Shown: positions 47,601-59,607 of the stretch, one piece after another
Numbering within the stretch: the first letter of the stretch is position 1
Layout of the letters: the number at the start of each line of letters is the position of its first letter
Assembly: GCF_020497125.1 (NCBI RefSeq)
Contig: NC_059072.1
Coordinates: 271,480,045 to 271,544,044 of the forward strand
DNA: 64,000 bases
Source of the DNA: Mauremys mutica
Taxonomy: Eukaryota; Chordata; Testudines; Geoemydidae
Reading direction: 5' to 3'
The notes under the pieces: model-generated
Seen by the model: only the letters and a program-made list of their open reading frames with translations
Told to the model about the DNA's origin: nothing
Databases searched by the model: none
Made by a program: the position numbers and the translations under genes

Positions 47601-48100
47601 CTAAAAGCTTCTGACTCATTTAGTTGTAGCTCCACTGTGTGGCTAATGTGAGAATTTGTTTTAGAAAGAAGAGCATCATGTAATTTTTCAGTGCATTGCT
47701 TTGCAGTCTATGATATGATCCCCAATACTGCCCCAGTTGTGCACTGAAAACCACATGGGTGGGTCCTGGTACCCCCAAGGAGGGGCGCAAAGAAAGACAA
47801 TGGGACTCTTGGCAGGTGCATGGGTCTGCCTGATCCCAGTGCAAGACCAGAGACTAATATCTTAAGTAAAACATCCTGTAAAATGAGTGACTTAAAAAAA
47901 AATACATCTGTGATGGAATTACAATATCCTGTAATATATGGAACAAATCTCATGGAATTAAACTTGACTGAATTAAGACTAACGTTATTGAATTAGGGTT
48001 AACACTTTTGGAATTTATTTTATTACAAATGCAAATGTCTATGTACTATTGTGAGATTGTATGGACCTTCTTTAGCAGAAAGAGACGATTAATGCAATCT
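44666..48100. other. No gene recognised
   Basis: About 3.4 kb, mostly AT-rich. The part near 46260-46560 (ctcgctcccagctgcagcat, gatacccgagctgggag) has repeat-like inverted motifs suggesting a MITE remnant. A short tgttctaatatc duplication lies near 46233. Frames at 46732-47107 on both strands have no motif. Confidence 0.45.
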
Positions 48101-48139
48101 CTAGAAGATATGATTGTCTGGCGGGTCCCTCTGGGATAC

Positions 48140-49676
48140 TGCAGCCCTCAGTGGATCACTAGATGAAGTAAACTACCACTTCTGCTGATCTGGGAAACCT
48201 GAAAATGAGCCAAGGATATACAGTGTCGGATTTGCAGTCAAGAAGTCTGTCCTCAGTGCATGTACCCCTCCGGTATTTATCAATGAGAGGATCATCTGAC
48301 TGGATGTGAATATGAACATGGGAACTCTGACTCTTCTGTCCATCTATGGACCAACACTTGACTACTTCAAATAGTAAAAATATGAGTTCCCATAAGGAAG
48401 AGATTTGCTGTTCTCAGTGATTTCAGTGTTCATGTGGATAAGGACTGGGAGCATTGGGGACACATGATTGGCACAGGTAGCCTCAATGGAAATGGTCAAC
48501 ACATCCTTGAACTTTGTGCCTCTTGTGAGCTGATAGTCTCGAATACCTATTTTGCTGGCAACAGTGGCAGTAAGGTCGCATAGAGGCACCCCCAATCAGG
48601 ACACTGGCATCAGCTAGACCTCATCCTGATCCATTGCAGAAACATTCACAATGTACTGCATGCTCGAGCAATTCATAGCATGGATTGCAACAATGACCAT
48701 GCCCCTGTCAGGGCCTTGCCTCAACATCACTAACATGAATGACTCTGACACTTGTGCAAAGTTTCAATGTGCGCTTGAGCGTGTTTCTGAAAATTATCAA
48801 CTTGATCCCTGTGATCTTATATTTGCAGCAAAATTTCAAGAACAATATATTGGCTACTGACAAGGATGTCTTTGGAACAACAAAGAAAAAACAACCTGGC
48901 TGCTTTGCAGTGTCTGAACATCTGCTGCTCCACACACCAAAAAGAAAAAGCAAGCTCACCTCACTTTACTTCAACAACCAACTAAGTCCAGAACTCTTAA
49001 GTTCAAAAAGGCTAAGGCTGAGGTCCAGAAAGCCACCACAGAATGTCCCCAGAAGTATTTGCAAGACCTATGCAAAAAGATCGAGACCTATTTTGAAAGA
49101 GGAGACCTTCATCGTACCTGTGATGGAATCAAAGAAGAACTTGGTCCAATTTGTAAAAATACTGCAAACCTGAAAGTGAAAGATGGTACCATCATGACTG
49201 ACAGGCAAGAACAACTTGACCAATGGACTGAGCATTACAAAGAACTCTACTCAAAGGATGCCATTATCTGTGATGCTGCCTTAGCTGCTATTCCCCAGCT
49301 TCCAATGATGCAGGAGCTGCACCACACACCAACTCTTGAAGATGTAGCAAAGGCTATCAAAGATATTGCATCTGGGAAAGCAGCAGGCAACAATCAGATA
49401 CCTCCAGAGTTCCTAAAGGCAGGGGGAAGAAAGCTTGCGAGAGACATCCACATACTTCTCTGTGCCTGCTGGGAAGAAAGCCACATACTCCAGGATCTGA
49501 AAGATGCAAACATAATTACTTTATACAAAAATAAAAGGCACAGAGCAGACCGCAACAACTACCAAGGAATATCTCTGTGCAGCCTGATCAGCAAGGTGCT
49601 TGCAAGGGTCCTGCTTAAAAGACTTCAAGTCCAAGCTAAGGTCTGCAGGCAAGCCAGGAAGAAGACTGTGCTCTAA
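48140..49676 (+). pseudogene. LINE endonuclease and RT start, 3' truncated
   Basis: Degraded endonuclease sequence runs from about 48140: LLSIYGPTLD-like text near 48332 and, near 48600-48680, ASARPHPDPL-type pieces where the Asp-His region of the nuclease falls. The clearest frame is 49059-49676 (205 codons): SGKAAGNNQIPPEFLKAGG, then DANIITLYKNKRHRADRNNY and QGISLCSLISKVLARVLL, which are the first motifs of a non-LTR reverse transcriptase. The frame stops at 49676 after RLQVQAK, before the catalytic aspartates. The family is not CR1; it resembles RTE- or L2-like LINEs, and I cannot decide between them. Loss of the 3' end is unusual for LINE insertion and points to a later break. Confidence 0.8.
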
Positions 49677-50062
49677 GCTCCATCTGGTGTGCGGACCCGT
49701 AGTCACTCTTGGAAGGTCTGCTGCTTGCACATTGGGCTCTTCTCTCACACTACTGTCAAGCACCATTGACTGATTGGCTTTGTCATGTTCCCGTTCATCT
49801 GTCAAGATGTTGGATGGCGATAGGAAGATACGAGGAAGTTCAAAAGGTCTTTTTGGAACAGTTTGTGTGAAATGAATTTCCTTAGGAAATAGCGTGAAGT
49901 GAGGGAATGCAAATTCTCCCCCCTCCAAAACCAACCTTTGGAATATATGCCCTGGGGAGAGAGAGACCCTGTGGATACTAACTACCCGCTTCTGGAGACT
50001 CCAGGTCAAGGATCCCTGAACTGTATAAAAAAGGGAACTGAACATGTGATGAGCATTTGTGT

Positions 50063-51508
50063 TGGGGCATTTGCCCCACACTGGTGGAGAAAGGGTTAAA
50101 AGCAGCCCTGGGGAGGCTGCGCAGCAGACAGCCAATAAGAGAGGGGCTGCAATGAGCAGCCAACAAGGGAAGAGCAGGCCCATATATAAAGAGAGTTTCG
50201 CGGAAGAGGGGACAGTTCCCTCTTGGGAGCCCAGGGAGAAGGGACTGGGTCCTGGAAGGGGTAAGGGTACTGCCAGCACCCTGGACAGAGTAGTCCTGGG
50301 CTGGGTTAGGGGAGTGAAAGGGAGCTCCAGCCTGACTGGCTGAAAGACTGATGCCCTGATACAGGGGCAGAGAAGGTGCTAGGGCTATGGTGAAGTGGCC
50401 CAGAGAAATGGACAGCAGGGATTGAAGGAGATGCAGCACGTGGCTGCCGCCTAGAGGGTCCCTGGGTCAGGGCCGGCTCCAGGCACCAGCAAAACAAGCA
50501 GGTGCTTGGGGCGGCACATTTCTAGGGGCAGCATTCTAGCCTCAGCCATCATAGGTGCCAACTCCGGGGCATGGGGAAAAAGTGCCCCTGCCGCCCCAGC
50601 TCACCTCCGCTCCGCCTGCTCCCCTGAGCGTGCCGCCACCGCTCCGCTTCTTCCCCCTCCCTCCCAGGCTTGCTGCGCGCAAAACAGCTGTTTCGCACAG
50701 CAAGTCTGGGAGGGAGGAGAAGCCGAGAGATGGGGCGCTTGGGGGAGGCGGCGGCGGAGGCGAGCTGGAGCGGGGAGTGGTTCTTCTACTCCCCATTACT
50801 TCCTGCGCCCCCCCATCCTAGCTCACCTCCGCTCCGCCTGCTCCCCTGAATGTGCCACCGCTCCACTTCTCCGCCCTCCCTCACCTGAGAGGGAGCGGGG
50901 AGCAGCGGCACACCTGGAGGAGCAGGCAGAGCGGAGGTGAGCTAGGGTGGGAGGTCACGGGGGGCCCCCAGGGAGCAATGGGGGGGAATGCAGCACACCC
51001 AGGAGAGGAGGCGGGGCTGGGGATTTGGGGAAGGGGTTTGGAAGGGGTGGAGTTGGGGCAGGGGGGCATGAAAGAAAAGGGGGGGTGGCCAAACTTTTTT
51101 TTTGCTTGGGACAGCAAAAATCCTAGAGCCGGCCCTGCCCTGGGTTGGGACCCGGAGTACAGGGTGTGCCTAGGTCTTCCCTCCCCCCTGCCACTGAGGG
51201 GAGTGACCAGTGAATGGCTGCAGTTTGCCACTGAAGCAACTGGCTAGAACCGTGGGCTGCAGTAGGCCATGGAGGTGAGTGGCTGGACAGAGGACTGCTG
51301 TTCCTCCGGAAGGGAGGAGAACAGAATGGGACATGGCCAGAGGGCTGTTTCCTGAAGAGGACTCCAAGATTCATAAGGCGACACGGGTCCACAGCAGAAG
51401 TGACGGTGGTGAGACACCACTGGAGGAGGGTGCCCTGTGAAAAAAACTGAGCTAATTCCCAGAATGGCCAGCAGGAGGCACCACAGTGGTGAGTCCCACC
51501 CTGTTACA
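50063..51508 (+). mobile_element. Solo LTR with a nested MITE
   Basis: Begins tggggcatttgccccacac and ends cccaccctgttaca, flanked by gtgt at 50059-50062 and 51509-51512. Without the internal MITE and one of its target copies it is about 770 bp. A TATA-like ccatatataaagagag lies near 50179. The antisense open frame of 252 codons at 49521-50279 runs across its left part and has no domain; it is treated as chance. Confidence 0.7.
50468..51137. mobile_element. hAT-like MITE with perfect 8-bp target duplication
   Basis: Starts cagggccggctccaggcacc and ends ctagagccggccctg, flanked by identical 8-mers ccctgggt at 50460-50467 and 51138-51145. Length is 670 bp, GC-rich. A 60-70-base segment is repeated inside (agctcacctccgctccgcct at about 50599 and 50820). 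Open frames across it are compositional. Confidence 0.9.
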
Positions 51509-51960
51509 GTGTGCTTGTTCTGAGGTGAAGCTCTGACACACTTGTTACCACAAAGTTGTCACTAGGGTGTGGTATTAAAAGATTGCACTTGTCAGAATCC
51601 AAGTGAGAGGTGGGGTAATCTCTGGTAAGATTATTAGCATATGTGTAGTTTTTTTTAAATTGTTTTAACATATTTTCTCTGTAATTTTTTTTAATTTAAG
51701 AATAAAGTAGGCTTGCTTAGAAAGAGCCATACTGAACTGCTGGGCTCCTCAGCTTCCCCCTCCCCTCTCTGTCTTGTGAGGATGACTTTGGGCTGATGAG
51801 GAGAGGGATGTTCTGCTTGCAGCAACTCTGAATGGTTGTTCAGACCCAGGAGGCAGGCAACTGTGTCAGAAAACCAGAGGGCTCAAATTTGATAGAGGGC
51901 TGGAGCATCTAGCATCAGTGTGAGATTAGGCTCCAGTCCAAACCAAATCCCATCAATTTA

Positions 51961-53412
51961 TGAAAGAATTGGGAAAGTTGGCCATACTGTTGTCATCAAG
52001 CTACCTGTGGAAGTTCTCATTAACTATACAGGCTGGTATTTTCAAAGGGGCTGAAGATATCTACATGCCCAACTCCCACTGAAAATCAATGGGAGAAAAG
52101 CATCTTTCCCTGTTGGCCCCCTTCCCCCCGCCACAGTGTGGAGCTGCCCAAGCCTTTTTCTGTTGCCTTGTCCATGCCAGAGTCTTTCCCCGCTGCAAGA
52201 GCCGTTTCCTGCAGAGAGGAAAGGCTCCAGCAAATGGGAGGCATTACATTAATAAAAACAGCAGTGCAGACAGAGAGGCACATGAAGTAGAGAGCATGAA
52301 GGATACATACTCACATCCTTCAGGCGTGTCTTTACTCTATTTGCCTAAGCTTTGCCTGAATGGCTACATTGCTATTTATACTTGTGCATGGAGGGCTATG
52401 CGGGTATGTATTCTACATACTGTTGAAAGAAGCATGCAATGTAGATGTACCCTAAAAAAGCAGGAAAGTACAGAAATGAAAGACTGAGAAGGAGAAATAA
52501 AGAGGCTGAACATAGTCTCATCAATTCAAAAGTCTGTCAGTGATTAGTTATCTTTGATTCTGACACCTGGAAGTGAAGATGGAGAAACACTAAACAGAAA
52601 CTATTCTTTTTGAAGCATAGTAATCAAGTCTGTCCCTAGGACCACTTTTATTGCCAGCTGCCATTCAGATGATAGAGTATTTTAGTACATCTGAGGAACA
52701 GCAGACAGGATGACAGAAACTGCATTCTTGCTTTAATTGTTTATACATATATATGTATATATAAGAAAGCCTGAGAAGCGTGTTTGTGTGTTTGAGTGTA
52801 GTAAGGTGGGAGGAGGGTTCTCTCAGAGCAAGCAAGCCCATGTATTCTCCATTGTCAGTTTGAGTAGATGGTGGGAACCCTATAAAAGAAAACTGTCAAT
52901 CACAGATCAAGTTTTTCTGTTTCACTACATGTCTTTATTTTTACTTCCTGCTGCTGCTTTCCCCTCATATGCTCAACTTGTTTGAGTTCAGTCTCAACTC
53001 ACTTAAACCACATCCATATATCCCCCTCTTCCCTTACCACTCATAAGATGTTTTCTTTTGGCCTGTCTCCTTCATTTCCTGTTTTCCTCAATGGCCTTAA
53101 CTCCCATTTTAGACTTTCTTTTGTGCCTCTGCCATCTACTTTCTACTTATATCACTTCATCAGATTCAACTAACTCTCTTCTCTGCTTCTGAATCTAGAT
53201 TCACTGGAGGATTCCAGACCAGTTGATTTTAAGGTAATCGGATCTTCCACTGACTTCACTGGGTCCAGGATCTTGCCTCGTGACTTTAGGAGGCTGATTT
53301 TCAGAGATGCTGAATACCTGCAGCTTCCATTTACTTCAGCTGGATCTGTGGGTGACCAGCACTTCTGAAAATTGGGCTTTAAATGCACACTTATATTTAC
53401 AGGCTTGATCTT
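51961..53412. other. No gene recognised
   Basis: A tatacatatatatgtatata tract lies near 52741. Text near 52030-52090 (ggtattttcaaaggggctg, ccactgaaaatcaatggg) belongs to a dispersed reptile repeat. No gene seen. Confidence 0.45.
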
Positions 53413-53521
53413 CCACTGCCTTTCACCTTGGGTAGTCATTTACACCTGTGCAGAGCAAGCAGATAGCCTGTAGAAATTAGAGTGGTAGCATTTTCTACCT
53501 ACATAAGGTGAAAGGCAGTGG
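53413..53521. repeat. 17-bp perfect inverted repeat with 75-nt spacer
   Basis: The arms are 53413-53429 (ccactgcctttcacctt) and 53505-53521 (its exact inverse). The outer sequence does not continue the match. It may be a remnant of a palindromic MITE. Confidence 0.85.
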
Positions 53522-53700
53522 GAAATCAGGACCTACATCTTTAATATCAGAAGTGATTTTTTGCAGATTTTTGGTATCTTTATTATCAGATGTGGTTGCC
53601 TGAGAATGTTTTTATTCAGTTGGGGCGGGGGAGGAAAGAAGGGAAGTAGGGTCCCTCCAAAATCTGCACAAACTCCTTTCCCTGTTGAAAGTTTCCCTGT

Positions 53701-54495
53701 TGTCACAGTGAATGTGGATTAATTATGAAGAGTCAATGACAGAGCAAAGAGAAATTGAATAACCCTCCTACTCTTTATTGCTGCATTACTTTTGACTGAC
53801 CTGTCTCCTTCACAGGTGGCACCTCCTCCTGGCTGTTCTGGAGATTAGCTCTCTTCCAGGCCCAACACCTCCCCTTGTGGTCTCTCAACCCATCGTCTTC
53901 TCTCTCACTCTACGGCCCCTCTCTCACTCCAGGAGTTGCAGCTTCCCTTTCATGACTTGGCCCTCCGGCCAGGTCACTATGTGATTCCCCCCTTCTAGGG
54001 TACAGAGTCTCACTGGACCCACTGCCCAGGCAATGCCACTCCATCAGTGGCTAGTAGGGGAACCCAGGCCTGCCCACTACTCTAAGTTCCAGCCCAATGG
54101 CCCTGCAACATACAGCACTGGTCTGCTAAGAGAAACCTTGTTGCTCTTTTCCTGGGCTGCTTCCTACTCCACCTCCCACAGGCTTTCTTCTCCACCCTTC
54201 TCTCTTCTGGATATGCCCCTCCCTCAGGGCCAGGCCCCAAGGGTCCTACTCTTTCCCTGGGTTCCCTCTTTAATACACAAAAGGTAGTGGCAGACTTTCT
54301 TACTACAGTCATTTCTGTTGCCAGCTTACTGGCTTTATACTAGCCCAGCCCACACCTGCTCAGCTGAGCTTCATCTTCCAATCAGGGGTTGCTTCTCCCC
54401 CTTAAGCCCCTCATATGTGGCCTATCACACTGATTGACCCTTTCTCAGCTTCTGTAACACTTTCAGGGCTGAGGTCAGGGGAAAACCCCATCACA
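53701..54495 (-). mobile_element. LTR, minus orientation, probably solo
   Basis: Read on the minus strand it starts tgtgatggggttttcccctg and contains a TATA-like ctagtataaagccag and, near the end, gcagcaataaagagtagg, which fits a polyadenylation signal. It ends near attcactgtgaca. The start resembles that of the LTR at 27041. No matching flanking duplication was found, so the 53701 end is approximate. The plus-strand frame 54033-54287 is incidental. Confidence 0.6.
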
Positions 54496-55374
54496 ATTCC
54501 ACAGTCTTCACTAATAAAAATTTGCGGAAAGCAAAATTTGCAGCATGGGACAAAAACAGCTTTTGTTTTGTTCTCTTGCTCTCAAAGTTAAAGTAAGAAA
54601 ATTTCATTTTCACTTTGCAAAAAATGTTTTCCACACTTCTTACGATCTGAGCTTGCTTGCCTATAACACAGAAAATAGAAAGCACACACAAAAGCAGGAA
54701 AATGATTTAAAAAATTAAATTTGTTTGTTAGGGAATAATTTTATATGACCAGCCACATCTGAGGGTATGCTAAAGTAAGTATACTTTGTGCAGCAAGAGA
54801 TATCTCTTGGAGACCATACCACCTTGTGCAGATATCTCACCTACACTTAAAGCTGCTTATTATTTATGTGCACTGGATACTTTGTTACATCTTTTTTCCA
54901 AAGAGTAAAATCAGCATTTAGGCTTCAAGTTGGAGTGTGTGAGAAGTACACAACACAGCTTTGAGCAGCATCTGGGCTGAGGAGCGATACTGCATTTGAT
55001 GTTGTTCCCCCAACACTACTATTCATTCTTTAGGACACCCCAGGGTATGTTTTGGTGCTCTGTTAATACATGTATTGGATATGTTCAGAGACATGAGGCA
55101 ACAGACCAAGTGCCTTCAACCATCCGAGACCTATTAATAATCCACTAAACCATGCCCTGGAGTGTCTTACTGCTATTACAATATAGTCTTTTAATTTTAA
55201 GGAGAAGTTTAATACAATAGGCTAGTTGTTTGAAAACATTAACATCTTTCCATTTTTTAAAATACTTAAAAGTGCAATATTATTATTACTGACCTTTCTT
55301 TTACTATTTATGGGCCTGGTGCTTCTCCAGTGGAAACAATGTGAGATTTGCTGTTGATGTCAGCGGGAACGGGA
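54496..55374. other. No gene recognised
   Basis: AT-rich, no motif. Confidence 0.5.
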
Positions 55375-55379
55375 GTACA

Positions 55380-55453
55380 CCTTGGGGGTTGGACTAGATG
55401 ACCTCCTGAGGTCCCTTCCAACCCTGAGATTCTATGATTCTGAGATTCTATGA
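55380..55453 (+). mobile_element. CR1/SINE 3' tail fragment
   Basis: ggttggactagatgacctcc, then ttccaaccctgagattctat, followed by a short repeated gattctgagattctatgat end. It is the common tail of turtle CR1 and Pol III SINEs; the head is absent. Confidence 0.85.
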
Positions 55454-56044
55454 TATAATAAAAACAGGCTCCGATTTTTCAGTCAGCCCTCAATACTGAC
55501 TCATACCCTTTCCATGGACTCTATCCTTTATCTTTTTACATGTTTACAATAAACAAAATTCATAAAAAGTGGTATTAATCAGATGCAACAATAAGTACAA
55601 TTCAATGCTCTCTTCAGCATGCAAAAAGTTGCCACAAATATATAATTCTGAATACTGCAGTTGGACAAGTAGTATGATGGGTAAGAGGAAAATGAAGACA
55701 CAGAGCCAAATTCACCCCTTGTATAAACAAGCACAAATTCAAGAGAGGTGTACGCAGAACTGAATTGGTCCATGGTGTTTCTCCTTGAAGCACAGGCAAA
55801 CTGTTTTCAACAATGATTCAGATGTTCTTGGGTTATTTTAAAATTTCAGTTTCAGATTTAAAGGAAACCAAGTGATTTTTTATATTTTTAAACAGTCATG
55901 TATCAAAAACAGAGGATTTTGTTTATTTTTAAATCACAGCATTATAGTTAACAAAAAAATAAAATAAAATGTACACATTCCACAGGAACCTCTATCTTCC
56001 CTGTGAACAGAAAAGAAATCTGTTGAACTGATTTCAATGGATCC
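55454..56044. other. No gene recognised
   Basis: AT-rich. Small frames on both strands near 55569-55799 carry no motif. Confidence 0.5.
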
Positions 56045-56052
56045 TTCTATTG

Positions 56053-56680
56053 CAGAGGTTCTCAAACTGTGGTCTGTGGTCTGCGAGCTCCATTCAAGTT
56101 GTCCACAGATAGTTCCCTCTAAGGTGCGCGCTTGGGCAGCCACACACGAGACAATGAAAGGACACCCAACTAATTTGTGGAGCCACACGGGCGTGGCTCC
56201 ACTAATTATGTGCCTGGACCCTGGAAAAGATGCACATGTAAGGTGAGGTGGTGGCCTTAGGGGGAATAGGGAGTAGGTGGGAGGGAGCAGTGAGGTGAAA
56301 AGAGGGGGTGGGGGGGAATTTGGGACGGGCAGGACTGCAGCGGCCTGAGAAAGAGGCAACTTTCCCCATCTCCAGGACTGCAGCTGCCGGGGAGAGACCC
56401 CCCTCTTTCCCAGCCCCTGCTCGGAGAGAGGCAGGGGAGAGAGGGCACATCCATCGCATTAGAAAGGTTAAGACTACTGATATTAAAATATGAGTTGTGT
56501 GCTTTTATTTGTAGAACAATTTTTTTTATTATTAAGGGTTTTTTATATAGCACTTTTATTCAAAGCACGTTACAAAAGTTAGCTAATGGTACAAATAACA
56601 TTTGGAAAGATCATTAAGTGGTCCACCAAGACCCTTAGCAATTTTGAAGTGGTTCGTGAAAAAAAGTTTGAGAACCACTG
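56053..56680. mobile_element. hAT-type MITE, Charlie-like termini
   Basis: Starts cagaggttctcaaactgtgg and ends gtttgagaaccactg, a good inverted pair. Flanks ttctattg (56045-56052) and ttctagta (56681-56688) match at six of eight positions. An internal change at agttccctctaaggtgcgcg (near 56112) looks like the start of a second, inserted element, whose other end is not clear. Composition inside is GC-rich to about 56460 and AT-rich after. Confidence 0.8.
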
Positions 56681-56688
56681 TTCTAGTA

Positions 56689-57388
56689 CTATTTTAGGTA
56701 GGTTTCTACATGTATTTAAAAATTGGGGTAGGCTGTGCTCATGTGTGAAGTGTAAAGATAGTTTTGTTTTAAAGTAGCTTGTTTATATTTATTTACATAC
56801 AGATTAAATTAAATTCACTCTGTATCATTGCCATGCACATATAGTCCTATATCGCTGTTAAGGTCTAACTGCAACCACTGTGATATGACGAATGGGCTAT
56901 TTAACCACTCCTTTAAATTAAAAGTAGGAATGATTCCAGGCTGAAAAGTAGCTGTGTAAAAACATTATGGCAATTTTGCCACCTTGATGATTTCTACAGC
57001 AAATGCATTCGGATTACAGGGGGAGCGGAGGAGGGATCACCATATTTATACAGAACTAATAGTTCTACAGTCTCCTTGGAATTTGAAAGTCAATTTCAAA
57101 TCTTTTCTACTTATGCATCATTACAAGTAATAAAGATTCTGCAGGACAAACTTAGCCTTGGTGTATGTGTACCAGCCTATAGTCTTCAAACTATGCCCTT
57201 ACTAACCCCACCTTTGCAATCCCACTGACTTCAGTGGGTTTCCACAGAGGTAACATTAGAACTTGGTAAACATTGTTCCAGGAGGAACAAAATCCACTTC
57301 ACACTTGGCTGCATTCACCCTGCCCTTCTAATAGGAATAAAAAATTACTACTATAACTAAACAGGGGGAGTGACAGCCACAGTTTTTC
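56689..57388. other. No gene recognised
   Basis: AT-rich, no motif; ccactgacttcagtgggttt near 57223 is a short palindromic phrase of a dispersed repeat. Confidence 0.45.
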
Positions 57389-57560
57389 ATAAGAACATAA
57401 GAATGGCCCTACTGGGTCAGACCAAAGATCCATCTAGCCCAGTATCCTGTCTTCTGACAGTGGCCAGAGCCAGGTGCCCCAGAGGGAATGAACAAAATAG
57501 GTAATCATCAAGTGATCCTCCCACTGTCGTTCATCCCCTGTTGTTCATTTTCGGAGATGT
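57389..57560 (+). repeat. Dispersed turtle repeat
   Basis: aagaacataagaatggccct, gggtcagaccaaagatccat and ctagcccagtatcctgtctt are phrases of a high-copy turtle repeat, possibly LINE-derived. The family was not resolved. Confidence 0.55.
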
Positions 57561-59061
57561 AGCTACATTTTCTCCTTACCATCTCTCTTCAGGTCCTCCC
57601 CAAGACATAATACCTTAGCCACCATCACTCAGGTAGTACACTTCCTAACCTTCTAGCTGAACAGTAATCCTTTTAGGATACACAATTTAACCCTTTTGTT
57701 TGCTTTATTTAGAGTAAGGTATCAAAAAGAGAAAAGAACAGAATAAGAAAAATGTCTCACCCATTGTGGCTGAAATTATAGACACTTGCATGTGCTTACC
57801 TTTGAGGAAGCGAAAAGGTGAATCGGTGGATCAGAACATAAGATTTTTGTATTTGAAGACCTCAAGTCCAAATCTTGTACAAGCATGAAGTGAAAATGAG
57901 TTTGGCCCCTGCATATGCTGGCTCTCTAAAATGTAAAAGCTATGCAGAAAATCTATAGCAGCAGAAAATTGCCATAAAGCCCTTCTTGGGATCTGGGATT
58001 CCACTAACCCTTCAAGTGACTAGCATTTTTCTTCAAGCATGCCTGAGAAGTAGAACTTTTGAGAGTGGAATTTGAAAGCTTCCTATTTATTCCTTATTGC
58101 AAGCATCCATATGATTTTCTTTAAAGGAAAGTCTGATCCAACAACTTCTCTACCCTTTCTCCTAGTTGTTCCACACTGTAGCAAGGGTCTGTAAAACAGC
58201 TAGTTTCCTACTTAACAGAATTGACTGTGCTTTACCAGAGACTTTCCTCATGCCCTACAACTTATTTTTTTGGCAGGTAGGCTGGACTTTTCACTACACT
58301 CCTGTTAGGACACGTAATGTAGTCTCTGCAGCAGATCATAACCACTGACTCAACTGAGGGAAAATGCTTATAATAATTTTAAGCTCTTACATATTTTGTT
58401 TATAATTATTATTAATCCTATTTTATGAGGGGTGAAGTGGCCAATGTTATTAGAACGTGCAGGGATATGTGCAGACTAACCAATGAAAGTTTTATTTTCC
58501 CCTTTTTGTTTGTCAAGTCTAAGACCAGCAAAAGAAATTAATCTTTCATATTTAAAAAAAAAATCTATAATCAATAAACCTCTCAAATCACAGGAAAACA
58601 AGATAAACTGAAGAAAAAAGTTTATGTTCAAGAGGTCTGCCTTGTTTATTTCTGTCCTGTTTAAGAGACTACATAGTCTCTCTTCCCATCTATTGTGGGA
58701 ATAGGTACAATAAGAACATGCTTCCTAAGGATAACTTTCCCTCATCTTTCCTACTTTGCAGAAAGAGAATGGTGGGTAATAATATATTTTATTAAAAAGC
58801 AGTCTGCACCATCCCAAGATGGCCAGTCTAGACTTCTTGAGGGAAGAAATCTCTCAAACCATAACTGATTTAGCTCCTTGAAAAAAGTCATTTCTAATTA
58901 TTCCCCCCCACACACACACACCAAGCTGAGAGTAAGTAGAGAGATAAAGTGTTGTGTCTCATAGTCTTTATGCAACTACAATAATATGAAGAAACAACAT
59001 GGGCACAGTTGACTTCCACATAACACTGTTTATTAACTATATACAGATGTGCAAAAAACTT
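57561..59061. other. No gene recognised
   Basis: AT-rich. A short cacacacacac run lies near 58910. No element recognised. Confidence 0.5.
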
Positions 59062-59364
59062 AGCAATCTACATACTACAGCACTGCCTGGCTTTTAGAAC
59101 ATAGAACGGAGTGAACGTACAGAGGGATCACAACTATTTAAAAGGATACAATCCAATTTTGAGAGAGATTCAGCAGGACTGTCAAAGGCATAAAATGCCT
59201 GCAGGTTCAAAAAATCTGGGAAGTCTAGCCCAAAACAAAAAATTAGCTGAACTTTTGGATAACACTTGCAGGTCCTAGCTACCTACATACCATAGCACTG
59301 GCTGGTTTCTAAAATATAGAACACAGTGAGACTCACTAGGGATCAGAATTACATAAAAGGATAT
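59062..59364. repeat. Diverged direct duplication, spacing 215
   Basis: Copy one (59062-59149) and copy two (59277-59364) both run through ctacata, agcact, tagaac, gggatca and aaaaggata in the same order. The sequence between is about 127 bp and distinct. Confidence 0.75.
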
Positions 59365-59607
59365 TACTCAAATCCTGTGTATGTTTATTTTCTTTTGTGA
59401 CTTCATTTTTGCATAATGTTAATTACTCTCCAGCTATTCACAGCTGGAAACTTTCCTCTAACAAAAGCCCTTTGTTAAAAAAAAAAAACTTAACACCTCT
59501 GCCTCTCTTCACTGTATCTCTCTTCACTGCTTCCCAAGCAGCCCAAAGGGAGAAAAAAAATCTTATTGGCTTTTGGTTCAAAATGAATCCAGCGTTGCTG
59601 TCTACCA

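Larger units (their letters stand above)
49875..51960 (+). mobile_element. LTR-like element, outer, split by a later solo LTR
   Basis: The left part (to 50062) has a TATA-like ctgtataaaaaagggaac. The right part (51509 on) has a polyadenylation-like aagaataaagtaggcttgc near 51700. Together they have the promoter-to-poly(A) order of an LTR, separated by the inserted solo LTR. Outer boundaries were not fixed and no target duplication was read. Confidence 0.5.

Noticed and set aside
49059..49676. Host gene with a reverse-transcriptase-like domain
   Set aside because: The frame is a LINE fragment with a decayed endonuclease upstream and stops before the catalytic centre.
49521..50279. The longest open frame in the window (252 codons, minus strand)
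   Set aside because: It runs antisense across the end of a LINE and into an LTR, has no recognisable domain, and starts within repeat sequence. Chance is the better explanation.
50506..51247. Proline/serine-rich and glycine-rich frames
   Set aside because: They lie inside a GC-rich MITE and its internal repeats, with no domain.
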